In this document: in pieces, positions 10,249 through 22,085 of the stretch | Numbering within the stretch: the first letter of the stretch is position 1 | How the letters are laid out: each line of letters opens with the position of its first letter | Assembly: GCF_003751505.1 (NCBI RefSeq) | Contig: NZ_RJVB01000012.1 | Location: 40,841-104,840 of the forward strand | From: Erwinia sp. JUb26 | GTDB lineage: Bacteria; Pseudomonadota; Gammaproteobacteria; Enterobacterales; Enterobacteriaceae | Length of the DNA: 64,000 bases | Reading direction: 5' to 3' | Notes under the pieces: generated by a model | What the model saw: the letters and a program-made list of their open reading frames with translations, nothing else | The model's database searches: none | Told to the model about the DNA's origin: nothing | Program-made: the position numbers and the translations under genes

Positions 10249-11594
10249 CCTCCCGATTTCGCGGCTTCCTGTTCTGGAAGATCCTGCTGGGTTTCTGGCT
10301 GACCTATATTGCCATCACCCAGCTGATGTGGCTGGGTTTCAGCCTGTACGGCAATCATCGCGAGCCGCCGGAAAATCTGGCCGCCCGGCGCATTGTGAAT
10401 CTGCAAATGACCTCGGCGGTATCGGTTCTGCAAAACGGCGGGCCGGAGTCGCTGCGGGATATGATGATCGACTGGCCGGACAGCGATCGCCGCTTCTTCT
10501 CGGTTCAGCAGGTCGACGCCCTACCGCCAGATGCACCCAAAGATGAATTAAACCGCGATATGGCGTCCCGTGAATTTCCCCGGCAGGTGGTGGAATGGGT
10601 AACCGGAGCCGACGGCAAGTTCTACCAGCTGCGTTACGACGTGGCCGGGCTACGCCGCGACAGCCAGATGAACCGGCATCCTCGCAGTATTCTGAATATG
10701 CCCGAGCCGCTGTTTATCGTCGGCGGTTTCTGCGGGCTGCTGTTCAGCCTGTTCCTGGCCTGGAATCTGACGCGCCCGATGCGGCAGCTGCGCGAAGGGT
10801 TTGCAAGGGTTTCGACCGGCGATCTGTCGGTGCGGCTGTTTCCTAAAATGCGCCGCCGCCACGATGAACTGTCGGCGGTGGCCAGCGATTTTGATGCGAT
10901 GGTGGAACGCCTGTCGGTGCTGGTCAGCGCCCGTGAAGAGCTGCTGCATGATGTTTCCCACGAACTGCGATCGCCGCTCGCCAGATTACAGCTGGCCACC
11001 GGGCTGGCGCGACAGACGCCCGCCTCGGTAGAAAGCTCGCTGGACCGCATTGATGAAGAGGCCCGGCGGCTGGATAAGATGATTGGCGAACTGCTGTCTC
11101 TTTCTCGCGCCGAACAGCAGAAAATCCCCGATGAACAGTATTTCGACCTGCTCGGCCTGCTGGAAGCGGTCACCAACGATGCGCGCTACGAGGCGCAGGT
11201 GCCCGGTGTGGAAATTCTGCTTAATGCCGACACGCAGCAGGATTACACGGTGAAAGGCGATGCGAACCTGATCCGTTCTGCCATTGAGAACGTGGTGAGA
11301 AATGCGCTGCGTTTCTCCACTCAGGGGCAGCAGGTGACCATTACGCTGCGGCAGGAAGGGGCCTGGCTGACGATTATCGTTCGCGATCAGGGGCCGGGGG
11401 TTGAGGCCGATAAGCTTTCCAGTATTTTCGATCCGTTCGTGCGCGTCAGTTCGCCGCTCTCAGGTAAAGGCTATGGCCTCGGCCTGTCGATCGTCCGCAA
11501 GGTGGTGCTGGCGCATCAGGGCGAGGTGAAAGCCATTAATGCCCGCGAAGGTGGCCTGGAGCTGACGCTTCGCCTGCCGCACTGGGTGGTATAA
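10245..11594 (+). CDS. CpxA-like membrane sensor histidine kinase
   Basis: Inner-membrane sensor partner of the preceding regulator, 449 residues. A membrane helix lies at about 10-33, a periplasmic domain of about 120 residues follows, then a second helix at about 154-174. A HAMP domain starts at NLTRPMRQLREGFARVS. The phospho-accepting His239 sits in LLHDVSHELRSPLARLQLA, and the ATPase domain has N-box ENVVRNALRFS, G1 DQGPGV and G2 GKGYGLGLSIV. The pair is complete and looks functional; ligand and regulon are not evident. Confidence 0.88.
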   Translation: MTSRFRGFLFWKILLGFWLTYIAITQLMWLGFSLYGNHREPPENLAARRIVNLQMTSAVSVLQNGGPESLRDMMIDWPDSDRRFFSVQQVDALPPDAPKDELNRDMASREFPRQVVEWVTGADGKFYQLRYDVAGLRRDSQMNRHPRSILNMPEPLFIVGGFCGLLFSLFLAWNLTRPMRQLREGFARVSTGDLSVRLFPKMRRRHDELSAVASDFDAMVERLSVLVSAREELLHDVSHELRSPLARLQLATGLARQTPASVESSLDRIDEEARRLDKMIGELLSLSRAEQQKIPDEQYFDLLGLLEAVTNDARYEAQVPGVEILLNADTQQDYTVKGDANLIRSAIENVVRNALRFSTQGQQVTITLRQEGAWLTIIVRDQGPGVEADKLSSIFDPFVRVSSPLSGKGYGLGLSIVRKVVLAHQGEVKAINAREGGLELTLRLPHWVV

Positions 11595-11648
11595 ACCCTC
11601 CGGCCATCGCTTTGGCAATGGATGATATTTCAGATTTGAGGTTAAGGC

Positions 11649-12347
11649 ATGAGCAGTTTGGCGAGCGGCAGGCAGCAGGAAGTTCAACGTATCGTTGACG
11701 CATTATCGATTGCTATTGCGCAGCACCGGCTCAGGCCCGGTACACGGCTGATAGAGGCACAGATCGTTGAGGTGCTCTCTGCGAACCGTAATCACGTTCA
11801 GGCGGCGCTACAGCGGCTGGCGTTGCAGCATATCGTCACTATCTCACCCAATCGCGGCGCCAAGGTGTCACAACCCTGTGCCAGAGAAGCGCGTGAGGTG
11901 TTTATTGCCCGACGGGCGGTAGAGGATGCGGTGATTGCCGGAATCGATTTGGAGAAGCTGGCGCGTTTCAGTGTAGAGATCGAAGCGCATCAGCAGGCGG
12001 AGCAGCGAGCGCTGGCCAGCGGGGATCGCCGCAATATCATTCGTGAGCTGAGCGCGTTTCATCTGCTGCTGGCAAAAATCAGCGATAACCAGGTGCTGAG
12101 TGAAATTCTGGCGAACCTGATGGTGCGTAGTTCGCTGATAGTCGCGCTTTATCAGCGCAATGACACCCCGGCTTCCCAGTGCGATGAGCACTGCGCGGTG
12201 CTGGACGCGCTGCGGGCGGGGCAGGGCGATGTTGCCCGTTCGCTGATGCGTGACCATCTGCATCATCTGGAACAGCAGCTGGATTTGATGGATTCACCCG
12301 CCGTTTCGCTGACGCTGCGCGACGCGCTGACCGGCAGCCAGCCATAA
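11649..12347 (+). CDS. GntR-family transcriptional regulator with FCD domain
   Basis: Predicted metabolite-responsive DNA-binding protein, 232 residues. The N-terminal winged helix spans about residues 8-75 (LRPGTRLIEAQIVEVLSANRNHVQAALQRL). An all-helical FCD ligand domain follows at about 90-215, with His residues of the metal site in AFHLLLA, DEHCAVLDAL and RDHLHHLE. A GAGGTTAAGG site lies before the ATG. It starts 54 bases after the sensor kinase gene and may share its transcript. Target and ligand are unknown; no adjacent metabolic gene reveals them. Confidence 0.85.
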   Translation: MSSLASGRQQEVQRIVDALSIAIAQHRLRPGTRLIEAQIVEVLSANRNHVQAALQRLALQHIVTISPNRGAKVSQPCAREAREVFIARRAVEDAVIAGIDLEKLARFSVEIEAHQQAEQRALASGDRRNIIRELSAFHLLLAKISDNQVLSEILANLMVRSSLIVALYQRNDTPASQCDEHCAVLDALRAGQGDVARSLMRDHLHHLEQQLDLMDSPAVSLTLRDALTGSQP

Positions 12348-12349
12348 AA

Positions 12350-12377
12350 AAAGCCCCCTGATTGCTCAGGGGGCTTT
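12350..12377 (-). terminator. Strong bidirectional terminator between the FCD regulator and crr
   Basis: A perfect 12-bp stem (AAAGCCCCCTGA / TCAGGGGGCTTT) with a TTGC loop. The minus-strand exit gives a run of seven T, so it mainly ends the pts operon transcript. It also faces the plus-strand gene. Confidence 0.9.
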
Positions 12378-12392
12378 CTGGTTTATCCGCGC

Positions 12393-12896
12393 TTACTTCT
12401 TGATGCGGATAACCGGGGTCTCACCGACGGTTACGCTGCCGGTCAACTTAGTCAGCTCTTTGATCTCATCCATGTTTGAGATGACCACTGGCGTCAGCGT
12501 TGATTTCGCTTTCTCTTCCAGTAAAGCCAGATCGAATTCGATGACCACGTCACCTTTCTTCACTTTCTGACCTTCTTCAGCGATGCGCTTAAAGCCTTCG
12601 CCTTTCAGTTCGACCGTATCAATACCAAAGTGAACGAACAGCTCAATACCGCTGTCGGACTCGATGGAAAACGCATGATTGGTTTCGAAAATTTTACCGA
12701 TGGTGCCATCAACGGGGGCCACCATTTTATTGCCAGAAGGTTTGATAGCGATACCGTCGCCAACAATTTTCTCTGCAAACACAACGTCCGGTACGTCTTC
12801 GATATTGACGATTTCACCAGACAGGGGGGCTACGATTTCAATCGCACCCGATGCAGAATCTGACTTATCGCCAAAAAGTTTTGAAAACAAACCCAT
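12393..12896 (-). CDS. crr: PTS glucose-specific enzyme IIA (EIIA-Glc)
   Basis: Cytoplasmic phosphocarrier that passes phosphate from HPr to the glucose permease and also regulates adenylate cyclase and non-PTS permeases. 167 residues, near-identical in layout to E. coli (169). His74 (NHAFSIES) and the phosphorylated His89 ([10 protein letters not shown]) are visible. The amphipathic N-terminus [10 protein letters not shown] matches the membrane anchor of the family. Last gene of ptsH-ptsI-crr, 44 bases after ptsI. Confidence 0.97.
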   Translation of the reverse strand: MGLFSKLFGDKSDSASGAIEIVAPLSGEIVNIEDVPDVVFAEKIVGDGIAIKPSGNKMVAPVDGTIGKIFETNHAFSIESDSGIELFVHFGIDTVELKGEGFKRIAEEGQKVKKGDVVIEFDLALLEEKAKSTLTPVVISNMDEIKELTKLTGSVTVGETPVIRIKK

Positions 12897-12940
12897 GTTC
12901 TTCTCCTAAGCAGTAATATTGGGCCAGCCGTCTCCGGGCC

Positions 12941-14668
12941 TTAGCAGAGTGTCTTTTCTTCAATGAACTTGTTGACCAGGTTCATCAACTCGTCCGCTGT
13001 TGGTTGTGCCAGAGCCTGCTCTGCTAGCGCCTTCGCGTCTTCAAAATTCGTATTACGAATAATTTTTTTGATGCGTGGAATAGAAATGGAACTCATGCTG
13101 AATTCATCCAGCCCCATTCCCAATAGCAGTAGTGTAGCACGTTCATCGCCTGCCAGCTCACCGCACATGCCGGTCCACTTACCTTCTGCGTGAGAAGCAT
13201 CAATAACCTGCTTGATCAGCGTCAGAACGGACGGAGACATCGGATTGTAGAGATGGGAGATCAGATCGTTACCACGATCAACAGCCAGAGTATACTGCGT
13301 CAGGTCGTTTGTCCCAATACTAAAGAAATCAACTTCTTTTGCCAGATGGTGCGCAATCACCGCCGAGGCAGGGGTTTCCACCATGATACCCACTTCAATG
13401 CTCTCGTCGAAGGCTTTGCCTTCTTCACGCAGCTGGGCTTTCAGGGTTTCCAGTTCGGCCTTCAGGAAGCGCACTTCCTCAACGGAAATCACCATTGGGA
13501 ACATGATGCGCAGTTTGCCAAACGCGGAAGCACGCAGAATGGCACGAAGCTGCGCATGCAGAATTTCAGTGCGGTCCATGGCGATACGGATCGCGCGCCA
13601 GCCGAGGAACGGGTTGTCCTCTTTAGGCAGGTTCATGTACGGCAGATCTTTGTCACCGCCGATATCCATGGTACGAACAATCACCGCCTGTGCGCCTACG
13701 GCTTCGGCTACGGCTTTGTAAGCCTGGAACTGCTCATCTTCAGTCGGCAGCGAGTCGCGGTCCATAAACAGGAACTCAGTGCGGTACAGGCCCACGCCTT
13801 CAGCGCCGTTACGCTCTGCACCGGCCACGTCACGTACGGTCCCGATGTTGGCGCAGACTTCAACCTGATGACCATCAAGGGTAATCGCCGGCAGGTCTTT
13901 CAGCTTGGCCAGCTCGTTCTTTTCAGAGTTGTACTGATGGGCAACCGCCTTCAGCTCATCAATCACGTCAGCCGTTGGGTTAACGTAAACTTTGTTGTTT
14001 ACGCCATCCAGAATGATGTAGTCATCGTTTTTAATCTGGCTGGTCACATCACCGGTACCCACGATGGCCGGCAGCTCCAGAGAGCGCGCCATGATGGAGG
14101 TGTGTGACGTACGGCCACCGATGTCGGTAATAAAGCCCAGCACCTTGTTCAGGTTCAGCTGTGCGGTTTCTGACGGGGTCAGATCTTTGGCAATCAGCAG
14201 CACTTCTTCGTTGATTGCACTCAGGTCAACGATATGCAGGCCCAGAATGTTCTGCAGCAAGCGTTTACCGATGTCACGAACATCAGCAGCACGTTCTTTC
14301 AGGTATTCATCGTCGAGCTCTTCCAGGGCTTTAGCCTGGCCTTCAATGACGGAATAGGCGGCAGCGTCGGCAGTGGCGTGCTCGTCTTTGATCAGGGTAA
14401 TGATTTCCTGCTCAAGCTCTTCATCTTCCAGCAACATGATGTGGCCTTCGAAGATTGCCGCTTTCTCTTCACCTAAGGTTTCCCCGGCTTTGACTCTGAT
14501 CGCTTCCAGCTGCTCGGCAGCTTTTTTACGACCATCAAGAAAACGTTGAACTTCCTGATCGCACTGATCGGCAGAAATCTTTTTCCGGTTGATGACAATT
14601 TCATCTTCTTTCAACAGAAGAGCTTTGCCGAAAGCGATACCCGGTGATGCTAAAATGCCTGAAATCAT
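12941..14668 (-). CDS. ptsI: PTS enzyme I (phosphoenolpyruvate-protein phosphotransferase)
   Basis: First phosphotransferase of the sugar PTS: takes phosphate from PEP and gives it to HPr. 575 residues, the same as E. coli. Phospho-His189 lies in [13 protein letters not shown], and the PEP-binding C-terminal domain has [20 protein letters not shown] and the Cys block [13 protein letters not shown]. The start at 14668 ([14 protein letters not shown]) is chosen over an ATG 30 bases upstream by family match and an AGGTAGGG site. The gap to ptsH is unusually long. Confidence 0.97.
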   Translation of the reverse strand: MISGILASPGIAFGKALLLKEDEIVINRKKISADQCDQEVQRFLDGRKKAAEQLEAIRVKAGETLGEEKAAIFEGHIMLLEDEELEQEIITLIKDEHATADAAAYSVIEGQAKALEELDDEYLKERAADVRDIGKRLLQNILGLHIVDLSAINEEVLLIAKDLTPSETAQLNLNKVLGFITDIGGRTSHTSIMARSLELPAIVGTGDVTSQIKNDDYIILDGVNNKVYVNPTADVIDELKAVAHQYNSEKNELAKLKDLPAITLDGHQVEVCANIGTVRDVAGAERNGAEGVGLYRTEFLFMDRDSLPTEDEQFQAYKAVAEAVGAQAVIVRTMDIGGDKDLPYMNLPKEDNPFLGWRAIRIAMDRTEILHAQLRAILRASAFGKLRIMFPMVISVEEVRFLKAELETLKAQLREEGKAFDESIEVGIMVETPASAVIAHHLAKEVDFFSIGTNDLTQYTLAVDRGNDLISHLYNPMSPSVLTLIKQVIDASHAEGKWTGMCGELAGDERATLLLLGMGLDEFSMSSISIPRIKKIIRNTNFEDAKALAEQALAQPTADELMNLVNKFIEEKTLC

Positions 14669-14937
14669 AACCCTACCTTTCCTGTCTCTGATAATCATCG
14701 AAGGTGATGAACCGCTGATGACTGCATCGGTTAATTCACTCAGCGAGACTGACTTTGTCTGCGGCCTGTCTTGTTAGCTTTTGGCTATTTTATTAAAGCA
14801 ATAACGCGGACATGCTGTCCGCGATCAAGATACCTACAGTATATCCGCTGACTTTTTATCCTGCCGCTGTGTGACAGGGAGTAAAGCGGTTACTATCAGC
14901 CAAAGCGTTACGCTGGATGATGGAAAAACGACCGTGA
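14669..14937 (-). promoter_or_regulatory. Expanded ptsH-ptsI spacer with terminator-like hairpin
   Basis: This spacer is 269 bases, whereas the E. coli ptsH-ptsI gap is about 44. It holds a perfect 8-bp hairpin CGCGGACA-TGC-TGTCCGCG at 14805-14823; on the transcribed strand it is followed by GTTATTGCTTTAAT, a weak U-rich tail. It could be an attenuator or processing site that lets HPr outnumber enzyme I, or it could contain a ptsI promoter. No gene is seen on either strand. Confidence 0.55.
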
Positions 14938-15195
14938 TTACTCGAGTTCGGCCATCAGTTTAACCAGATGCTCAACCGCTTTCTGCTCGTCTTCACCTTC
15001 AGCAGACAGGGTCACAACGGTGCCCTGAGTCAGACCCAGAGTCTGCAGTTTGAACAGGCTCTTGGCGCTGGCAGATTTGCCGTTAGAGGTCACGGTGATC
15101 TCGGAAGAGAACGCTTTCGCTTCTTTAACAAACTGAGCGGCAGGGCGGGTGTGAAGGCCGTTTGGTGCAGTGATGGTAACTTCTTGCTGGAACAT
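14938..15195 (-). CDS. ptsH: PTS phosphocarrier protein HPr
   Basis: Small cytoplasmic phosphate carrier between enzyme I and the sugar-specific IIA proteins; 85 residues as in E. coli. Phospho-His15 lies in [17 protein letters not shown] and Ser46 in the [11 protein letters not shown] block. First gene of ptsH-ptsI-crr, divided from cysK by a terminator and a long leader/promoter region. Confidence 0.98.
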   Translation of the reverse strand: MFQQEVTITAPNGLHTRPAAQFVKEAKAFSSEITVTSNGKSASAKSLFKLQTLGLTQGTVVTLSAEGEDEQKAVEHLVKLMAELE

Positions 15196-15537
15196 TATAT
15201 TTCCCCAACTTAATTTGGTTTGGTGTTGTAGGCCTAAAGTTCAGGCGAAAGCCGGAACCTTAGCCGGTATGAGTCGCGCTGGCCTGGTACAAAGACTCGC
15301 CAAAAAATGCGCTGATAAGGTGGAAGCCAGACTGAGAGAAATTCGCAATTCACATCTCGCCGTTCCACACTTCATTATGCCGCTATTTGCCGCGGTGCGC
15401 CAAACCAGTAAAACGATTCAGCACGATCCAGGTCACGCGGCGATTAATTTTACGGATCAAAATAATTGGCAGCTTAAATACCAGACACTCGAGGGTAAAA
15501 GCAATCTGCAGGATGGTAAAAGTTTGACGGACTCCAC
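15196..15537 (-). promoter_or_regulatory. ptsH upstream region
   Basis: A stretch of about 340 bases between the cysK terminator and ptsH with no credible gene. E. coli has a gap of similar size here holding several ptsH promoters and CRP sites. I see only one CRP-like half site (ATGTGA on the minus strand, near 15350-15356). A ribosome site (TTGGGGAAATATA) precedes ptsH. Confidence 0.5.
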
Positions 15538-15565
15538 AAAAAAGCACCCGATTGGGTGCTTTTTT
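15538..15565 (-). terminator. cysK terminator
   Basis: AAAAAAGCACCC and GGGTGCTTTTTT form a perfect 12-bp stem with a GATT loop, 23 bases after the cysK stop. T-runs occur on both sides, so it can work both ways. Confidence 0.92.
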
Positions 15566-15587
15566 GAGCAAATCACTGTGTTGACGA

Positions 15588-16559
15588 TTACTGCTGCAGC
15601 TCTTTTTCGGTGAACAGATCGGCGAACAGAGCGGTAGACAGATAGCGCTCGCCGGAAGACGGCAGGATGACCACAATATTCTTGTTGGCGAAGGCTTCAT
15701 CTTCCTGCAGTTTCAGCGCGGCGGCAACCGCTGCACCGGAAGAGATACCGGCCAGAATACCTTCGTCTTCCATCAGGCGACGTGCGGTAGAAATCGCTTC
15801 TTCGTTTGAGATGGCAACAACGCGGTCAACCAGATTCAGATCGAGGTTGCCCGGAATGAAACCGGCACCGATACCCTGAATCTTGTGTGGACCCGGCTTG
15901 ATTTCGTCACCGGCCAGCGCCTGAGCAATCACCGGAGAATCGGTTGGCTCAACCGCGACGGTGATCAGCTCTTTTTTGCCTTTGGTGTTTTTGATGTAGC
16001 GGCTGACGCCGGTCAGCGTACCGCCGGTACCTACGCCCGCGATAAACACATCGACTTCACCATCGGTATCTTCCCAGATTTCCGGGCCGGTGGTTTTTTC
16101 GTGGATTTCCGGGTTGGCCGGGTTGCTGAACTGCTGCAGCAGCACGAACTTATCCGGGTTGCTGGCCACAATTTCTTCGGCTTTAGCAATCGCGCCTTTC
16201 ATGCCTTTCGCGCCTTCGGTCAGCACCAGGTTAGCACCCAGCGCCTTCAGCAGTTTGCGACGCTCAACGCTCATGGTTTCCGGCATGGTCAGCGTCAGTT
16301 TGTAACCGCGCGCCGCGGCCACATAGGCCAGGGCAATACCGGTATTACCGCTGGTTGGCTCAACCAGTTCAATGCCAGGTTTAAGAATTCCGCGCTTTTC
16401 TGCGTCCCAAATCATATTGGCACCGATACGGCATTTGACGCTGAAGCTTGGGTTGCGTGACTCAACTTTCGCCAGAATGCGTCCATTACCGATGCGGTTC
16501 AGTCGAACCAGCGGCGTATGACCGATTGTTAACGAGTTGTCTTCATAGATCTTACTCAT
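15588..16559 (-). CDS. cysK: Cysteine synthase A (O-acetylserine sulfhydrylase A)
   Basis: Main cysteine-forming PLP enzyme, using O-acetylserine and sulfide. 323 residues, as in E. coli. PLP-binding Lys42 lies in [25 protein letters not shown] and GTGGTLTG bind substrate and cofactor phosphate. An AAGGACAGG site precedes the ATG. Located between cysZ and ptsH as in E. coli. Expected to be CysB-controlled; the 194-base gap to cysZ holds an AT-rich stretch with a TATATATATA run (16640-16650). Confidence 0.97.
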   Translation of the reverse strand: MSKIYEDNSLTIGHTPLVRLNRIGNGRILAKVESRNPSFSVKCRIGANMIWDAEKRGILKPGIELVEPTSGNTGIALAYVAAARGYKLTLTMPETMSVERRKLLKALGANLVLTEGAKGMKGAIAKAEEIVASNPDKFVLLQQFSNPANPEIHEKTTGPEIWEDTDGEVDVFIAGVGTGGTLTGVSRYIKNTKGKKELITVAVEPTDSPVIAQALAGDEIKPGPHKIQGIGAGFIPGNLDLNLVDRVVAISNEEAISTARRLMEDEGILAGISSGAAVAAALKLQEDEAFANKNIVVILPSSGERYLSTALFADLFTEKELQQ

Positions 16560-16753
16560 AGCCTGTCCTTAACTGTATGAAATATTGGGAACGGTCTAGA
16601 GCATACCGTGTTCAATTTATCAAGGAAGTGAAGAAATCGTATATATATATGTTCTGCTGAAATAAGCCCTGCCGAAACGGCATATAGATAAAACTAAGGC
16701 TGCGCAGGGCGCGTTTGCACCCTGTCGCAGTGTCCGAGAAGGGAGAAGGGGGA

Positions 16754-17515
16754 TTAGCGGGCCGACCCCAGCGTGGCGCGGTAGCGGTCCACCCACATCG
16801 CCGTTGCACCGCAGACGGCCACCGGCATGATCGCCAGATTCAGAATCGGGATCAGAGTGAACAAACTGACCAGCGCGCCGAATTGTAAATTATCGGTTTT
16901 GTTCTGCCGCAGTGCTGAACGCATCCGCGCAAAGCTGACTTTGTGGTTATCGAAGGGATAGTCGCAGTACTGGATTGCGAGCATCCATGCGCTGAACAGG
17001 AACCACAGTACCGGTGCCACGGTCTGGCCGAATCCCGGGATGAAATAGAGCAACAGCAGCACAATGGCGCGCGGCAGATAGTAAGCCAGCTTCTGCCACT
17101 CGCGTTTCATAATCCGCGGAAAATCTTTCACGATAGCCGACCAGCCGCTATCGGGCAGCGGCTGACCGGTGAGGCGCGCTTCCAGCTGTTCGGCCAGCAG
17201 GCCGCAAAAAGGTGCTGCAATCCAGTTGGCGAGAGTGGAGAAAAAATAGCTAAAGACTAGAATAATGGAGAGAACGACCAGCGGCCACAGCAGATAGCTG
17301 AGCCACTGTAGCCAGCCTGGGACCATGGACATCAGTTCGGGTATCCACTGACCGAGACGGCCAAACAGCCAGATAAAGGCGCCGCCCATCAGAAGGATAT
17401 TGACCAGCAGCGGGAGAATGACGAAACGGCGAATGCCGGGCAGGCGGATCAGCTGCCAGCCTCGGGCAAAATAGTGGGCACCGTTATGACCATTGTTGGA
17501 ATTATTTAGTACCAT
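16754..17515 (-). CDS. cysZ: Sulfate permease CysZ
   Basis: Inner-membrane sulfate uptake protein that supplies the assimilatory pathway. 253 residues, equal to the E. coli protein. Hydrophobic segments at about 28-50, 66-92, 146-170 and 213-235 with the conserved [19 protein letters not shown] and [10 protein letters not shown] blocks identify it. An AGGAGA site is 12 bases before the ATG. Upstream neighbour is divergent zipA; cysK follows on the same strand. Confidence 0.95.
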   Translation of the reverse strand: MVLNNSNNGHNGAHYFARGWQLIRLPGIRRFVILPLLVNILLMGGAFIWLFGRLGQWIPELMSMVPGWLQWLSYLLWPLVVLSIILVFSYFFSTLANWIAAPFCGLLAEQLEARLTGQPLPDSGWSAIVKDFPRIMKREWQKLAYYLPRAIVLLLLYFIPGFGQTVAPVLWFLFSAWMLAIQYCDYPFDNHKVSFARMRSALRQNKTDNLQFGALVSLFTLIPILNLAIMPVAVCGATAMWVDRYRATLGSAR

Positions 17516-17736
17516 GTAATGCTTTATCTCCTATTCTCAGGCTGGTTTCGGCTATCATAACCCAGCTGTTTGCGCTTTCCAGGGCAAGATTGCGCGAAAT
17601 TACAGCAAAAAAGCGTCCTCGACTCAGGATATTTGTCAGAAAATACTGCACAGACTTGCACTTGTGTACTTGGGCAAATACAGTTAGAGGATAAAGTTTG
17701 CCGCGGTGGCAAGGTATTGGAACAACAGAGAATACA

Positions 17737-20801
<3,065 letters not shown>

Positions 20802-20802
20802 T

Positions 20803-21018
20803 ATGGAAAAGGAACAGCTGGTTGAGATTGCCAATACGGTGATGCCGTATGGCAAGTACAAAGGGCGGGTGTTGATCGATCTGCCCGAGGAGTATCTGCT
20901 GTGGTTTGCCCGCAAGGATGAGTTTCCGCAGGGCAAGCTCGGCGAGCTGATGCAGATTACGCTGGCGATCAAGATTGAGGGGCTGGAAGGGCTGGTTAAG
21001 CCGCTGAAGCGGGGATAG
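20803..21018 (+). CDS. ypeB: Small conserved protein YpeB (DUF3820)
   Basis: 71-residue cytoplasmic protein of unknown function, very close to E. coli YpeB (72). The characteristic MPYGKYKGRVLIDLPEEYLLWFARK block is present. The ATG follows the ligA stop by 1 base, so the two are translationally coupled; a GTG at 20794 overlapping ligA is a less likely start. Genome linkage to ligA is conserved. Confidence 0.92.
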   Translation: MEKEQLVEIANTVMPYGKYKGRVLIDLPEEYLLWFARKDEFPQGKLGELMQITLAIKIEGLEGLVKPLKRG

Positions 21019-21030
21019 CGGTTGGTGCTT

Positions 21031-21292
21031 GTTGCCTGCGGGCTCTGAGATAGCCTGGCTGGCTGTTCCCCCGTTCGGTCTGGTCCTCGCGCCGCGTTGC
21101 GGTGCCCTCACTCCGTACGTCAGCCGGACGGACCGCCACAGACGGGCCGTCCTGGCCCGGCTGTGCCTTTCGCCAGCGTCCATGCTGGCGAATCCTGGCT
21201 TCCTTTCTGCGTTCAGCGCTGTGGATGACTCGATCGGGGGAACAGCCAGCCTGCTGATGAATATCGGTGGCGTCTGTTAAACACTCTGATTT
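21031..21292. repeat. Structured repeat, copy 1 (hairpin-ended core 21057-21251)
   Basis: A 262-base unit repeated 385 bases downstream at over 90 % identity by eye. Its 195-base core is bounded by arms that pair at 20 of 21 positions (21057-21077 with 21231-21251, beginning GGCTGGCTGTTCCCCCG). An inner hairpin TTCGCCAGC-GTCCAT-GCTGGCGAA lies at 21169-21192 and a longer stem CAGCCGG...CCGGCTG at about 21120-21163. Open frames through it are probably not genes. No transposase is present. Confidence 0.85.
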
Positions 21293-21414
21293 AAGTGTGC
21301 GGTGCTATGTAGCAAAGACATCGGCTTGAAGTTGTCAAAAGCGAGTTCGATGTTTCAAATACCTTTATTGTTAGCTATAGAAATAACCTGCGGTCTGGAT
21401 GGTGGATCATGCCT

Positions 21415-21677
21415 GTTGCCTGCGGGTTCGGAGGATGCGCTGGCTGGCTGTTCCCCCGTTCGGTCTGGTCCTCGCGCCGCTTTGCGGTGCCCTCACTCCG
21501 TGCGTCAGCCGGACGGACCGCCACAGACGGGCCGTCCTGGCCCGGCTGTGCCTTTCGCCCGCGTCCATGCGGGCGAATCCTGGCTTCCTTTCTGCGTTCA
21601 GCGCTGTGGATGACTCGATCGGGGAAACAGCCAGCCTGCTGATGAATATCGGTGGCGTCTGTTAAACACTCTGATTT
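21415..21677. repeat. Structured repeat, copy 2 (hairpin-ended core 21442-21636)
   Basis: Second member in the same orientation. Arms 21442-21462 and 21616-21636 pair at 19 of 21 positions. The inner hairpin is TTCGCCCGC-GTCCAT-GCGGGCGAA (21554-21577): relative to copy 1 one A-T pair has become C-G on both arms. Flanking bases are also shared with copy 1, so the pair arose by tandem duplication including flank. Confidence 0.85.
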
Positions 21678-21743
21678 CCATGCGTGGTTTTGTGCTGCCA
21701 AGAATTGCGCTTAATGTCGTTAAAAGCGAGCAAAATGCATCAA

Positions 21744-21945
21744 GGGGAACGGCCTCTGCGGCTGAAGGGCAATCCGCAGCGCTGAGGAGCAGGCAGCGGG
21801 GCCGGAGATGGCAGCAGGGATGCTGACATCAGGCGTGGCGCGGGCAGGACGCCCGCTCCAGGCCGGTCCGAAAGACCCGATGCCGAAACCGAAGGAACCG
21901 CAATGCGGCGCGAGGACCGCCCGGAAGCCGCAGAGGCTGTTCCCC
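21744..21945. repeat. Structured repeat, inverted diverged member
   Basis: A 202-base relative in the opposite orientation. It shares GGTCCTCGCGCCGC, TTGCGGT and TCAGCGCTG blocks (read on the minus strand). Its ends are GGGGAACGGCCTCTGCGGCT and AGCCGCAGAGGCTGTTCCCC, which pair at 19 of 20 positions, although the arm sequence differs from copies 1-2. The remaining non-coding bases around it (21293-21414, 21678-21743, 21946-22012) hold nothing I can identify. Confidence 0.75.
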
Positions 21946-22012
21946 AGCCCTCCATGTACCAGCCATTCAGCAAAAAGCCGCCTAACCCTCAGTAACTTAA
22001 ACTGCAGCAAAA

Positions 22013-22042
22013 AAATAGCCGCTCCAAATGAAGCGGCTATTT
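22013..22042 (-). terminator. yfeH terminator
   Basis: AAATAGCCGCT and AGCGGCTATTT form a perfect 11-bp stem with an 8-base loop. The minus-strand exit is ATTTTTTTGC, placed 44 bases after the yfeH stop. Confidence 0.92.
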
Positions 22043-22085
22043 CGGCATTCCGAAAGGTCACAGGCTAATCGCCCATCCAATCAGA

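Noticed and set aside
14589..14777. 62-codon plus-strand frame over the ptsI start
   Set aside because: Antisense shadow of ptsI and its leader with no ribosome site.
15196..15537. Full CRP site upstream of ptsH
   Set aside because: Only a half site was found; a complete TGTGA-N6-TCACA could not be seen.
21029..21701. Open frames of 77-108 codons on both strands through the repeats
   Set aside because: They repeat with the structured element, exist in several frames at once, lack ribosome sites, and the repeat's conservation follows base pairing rather than codons.
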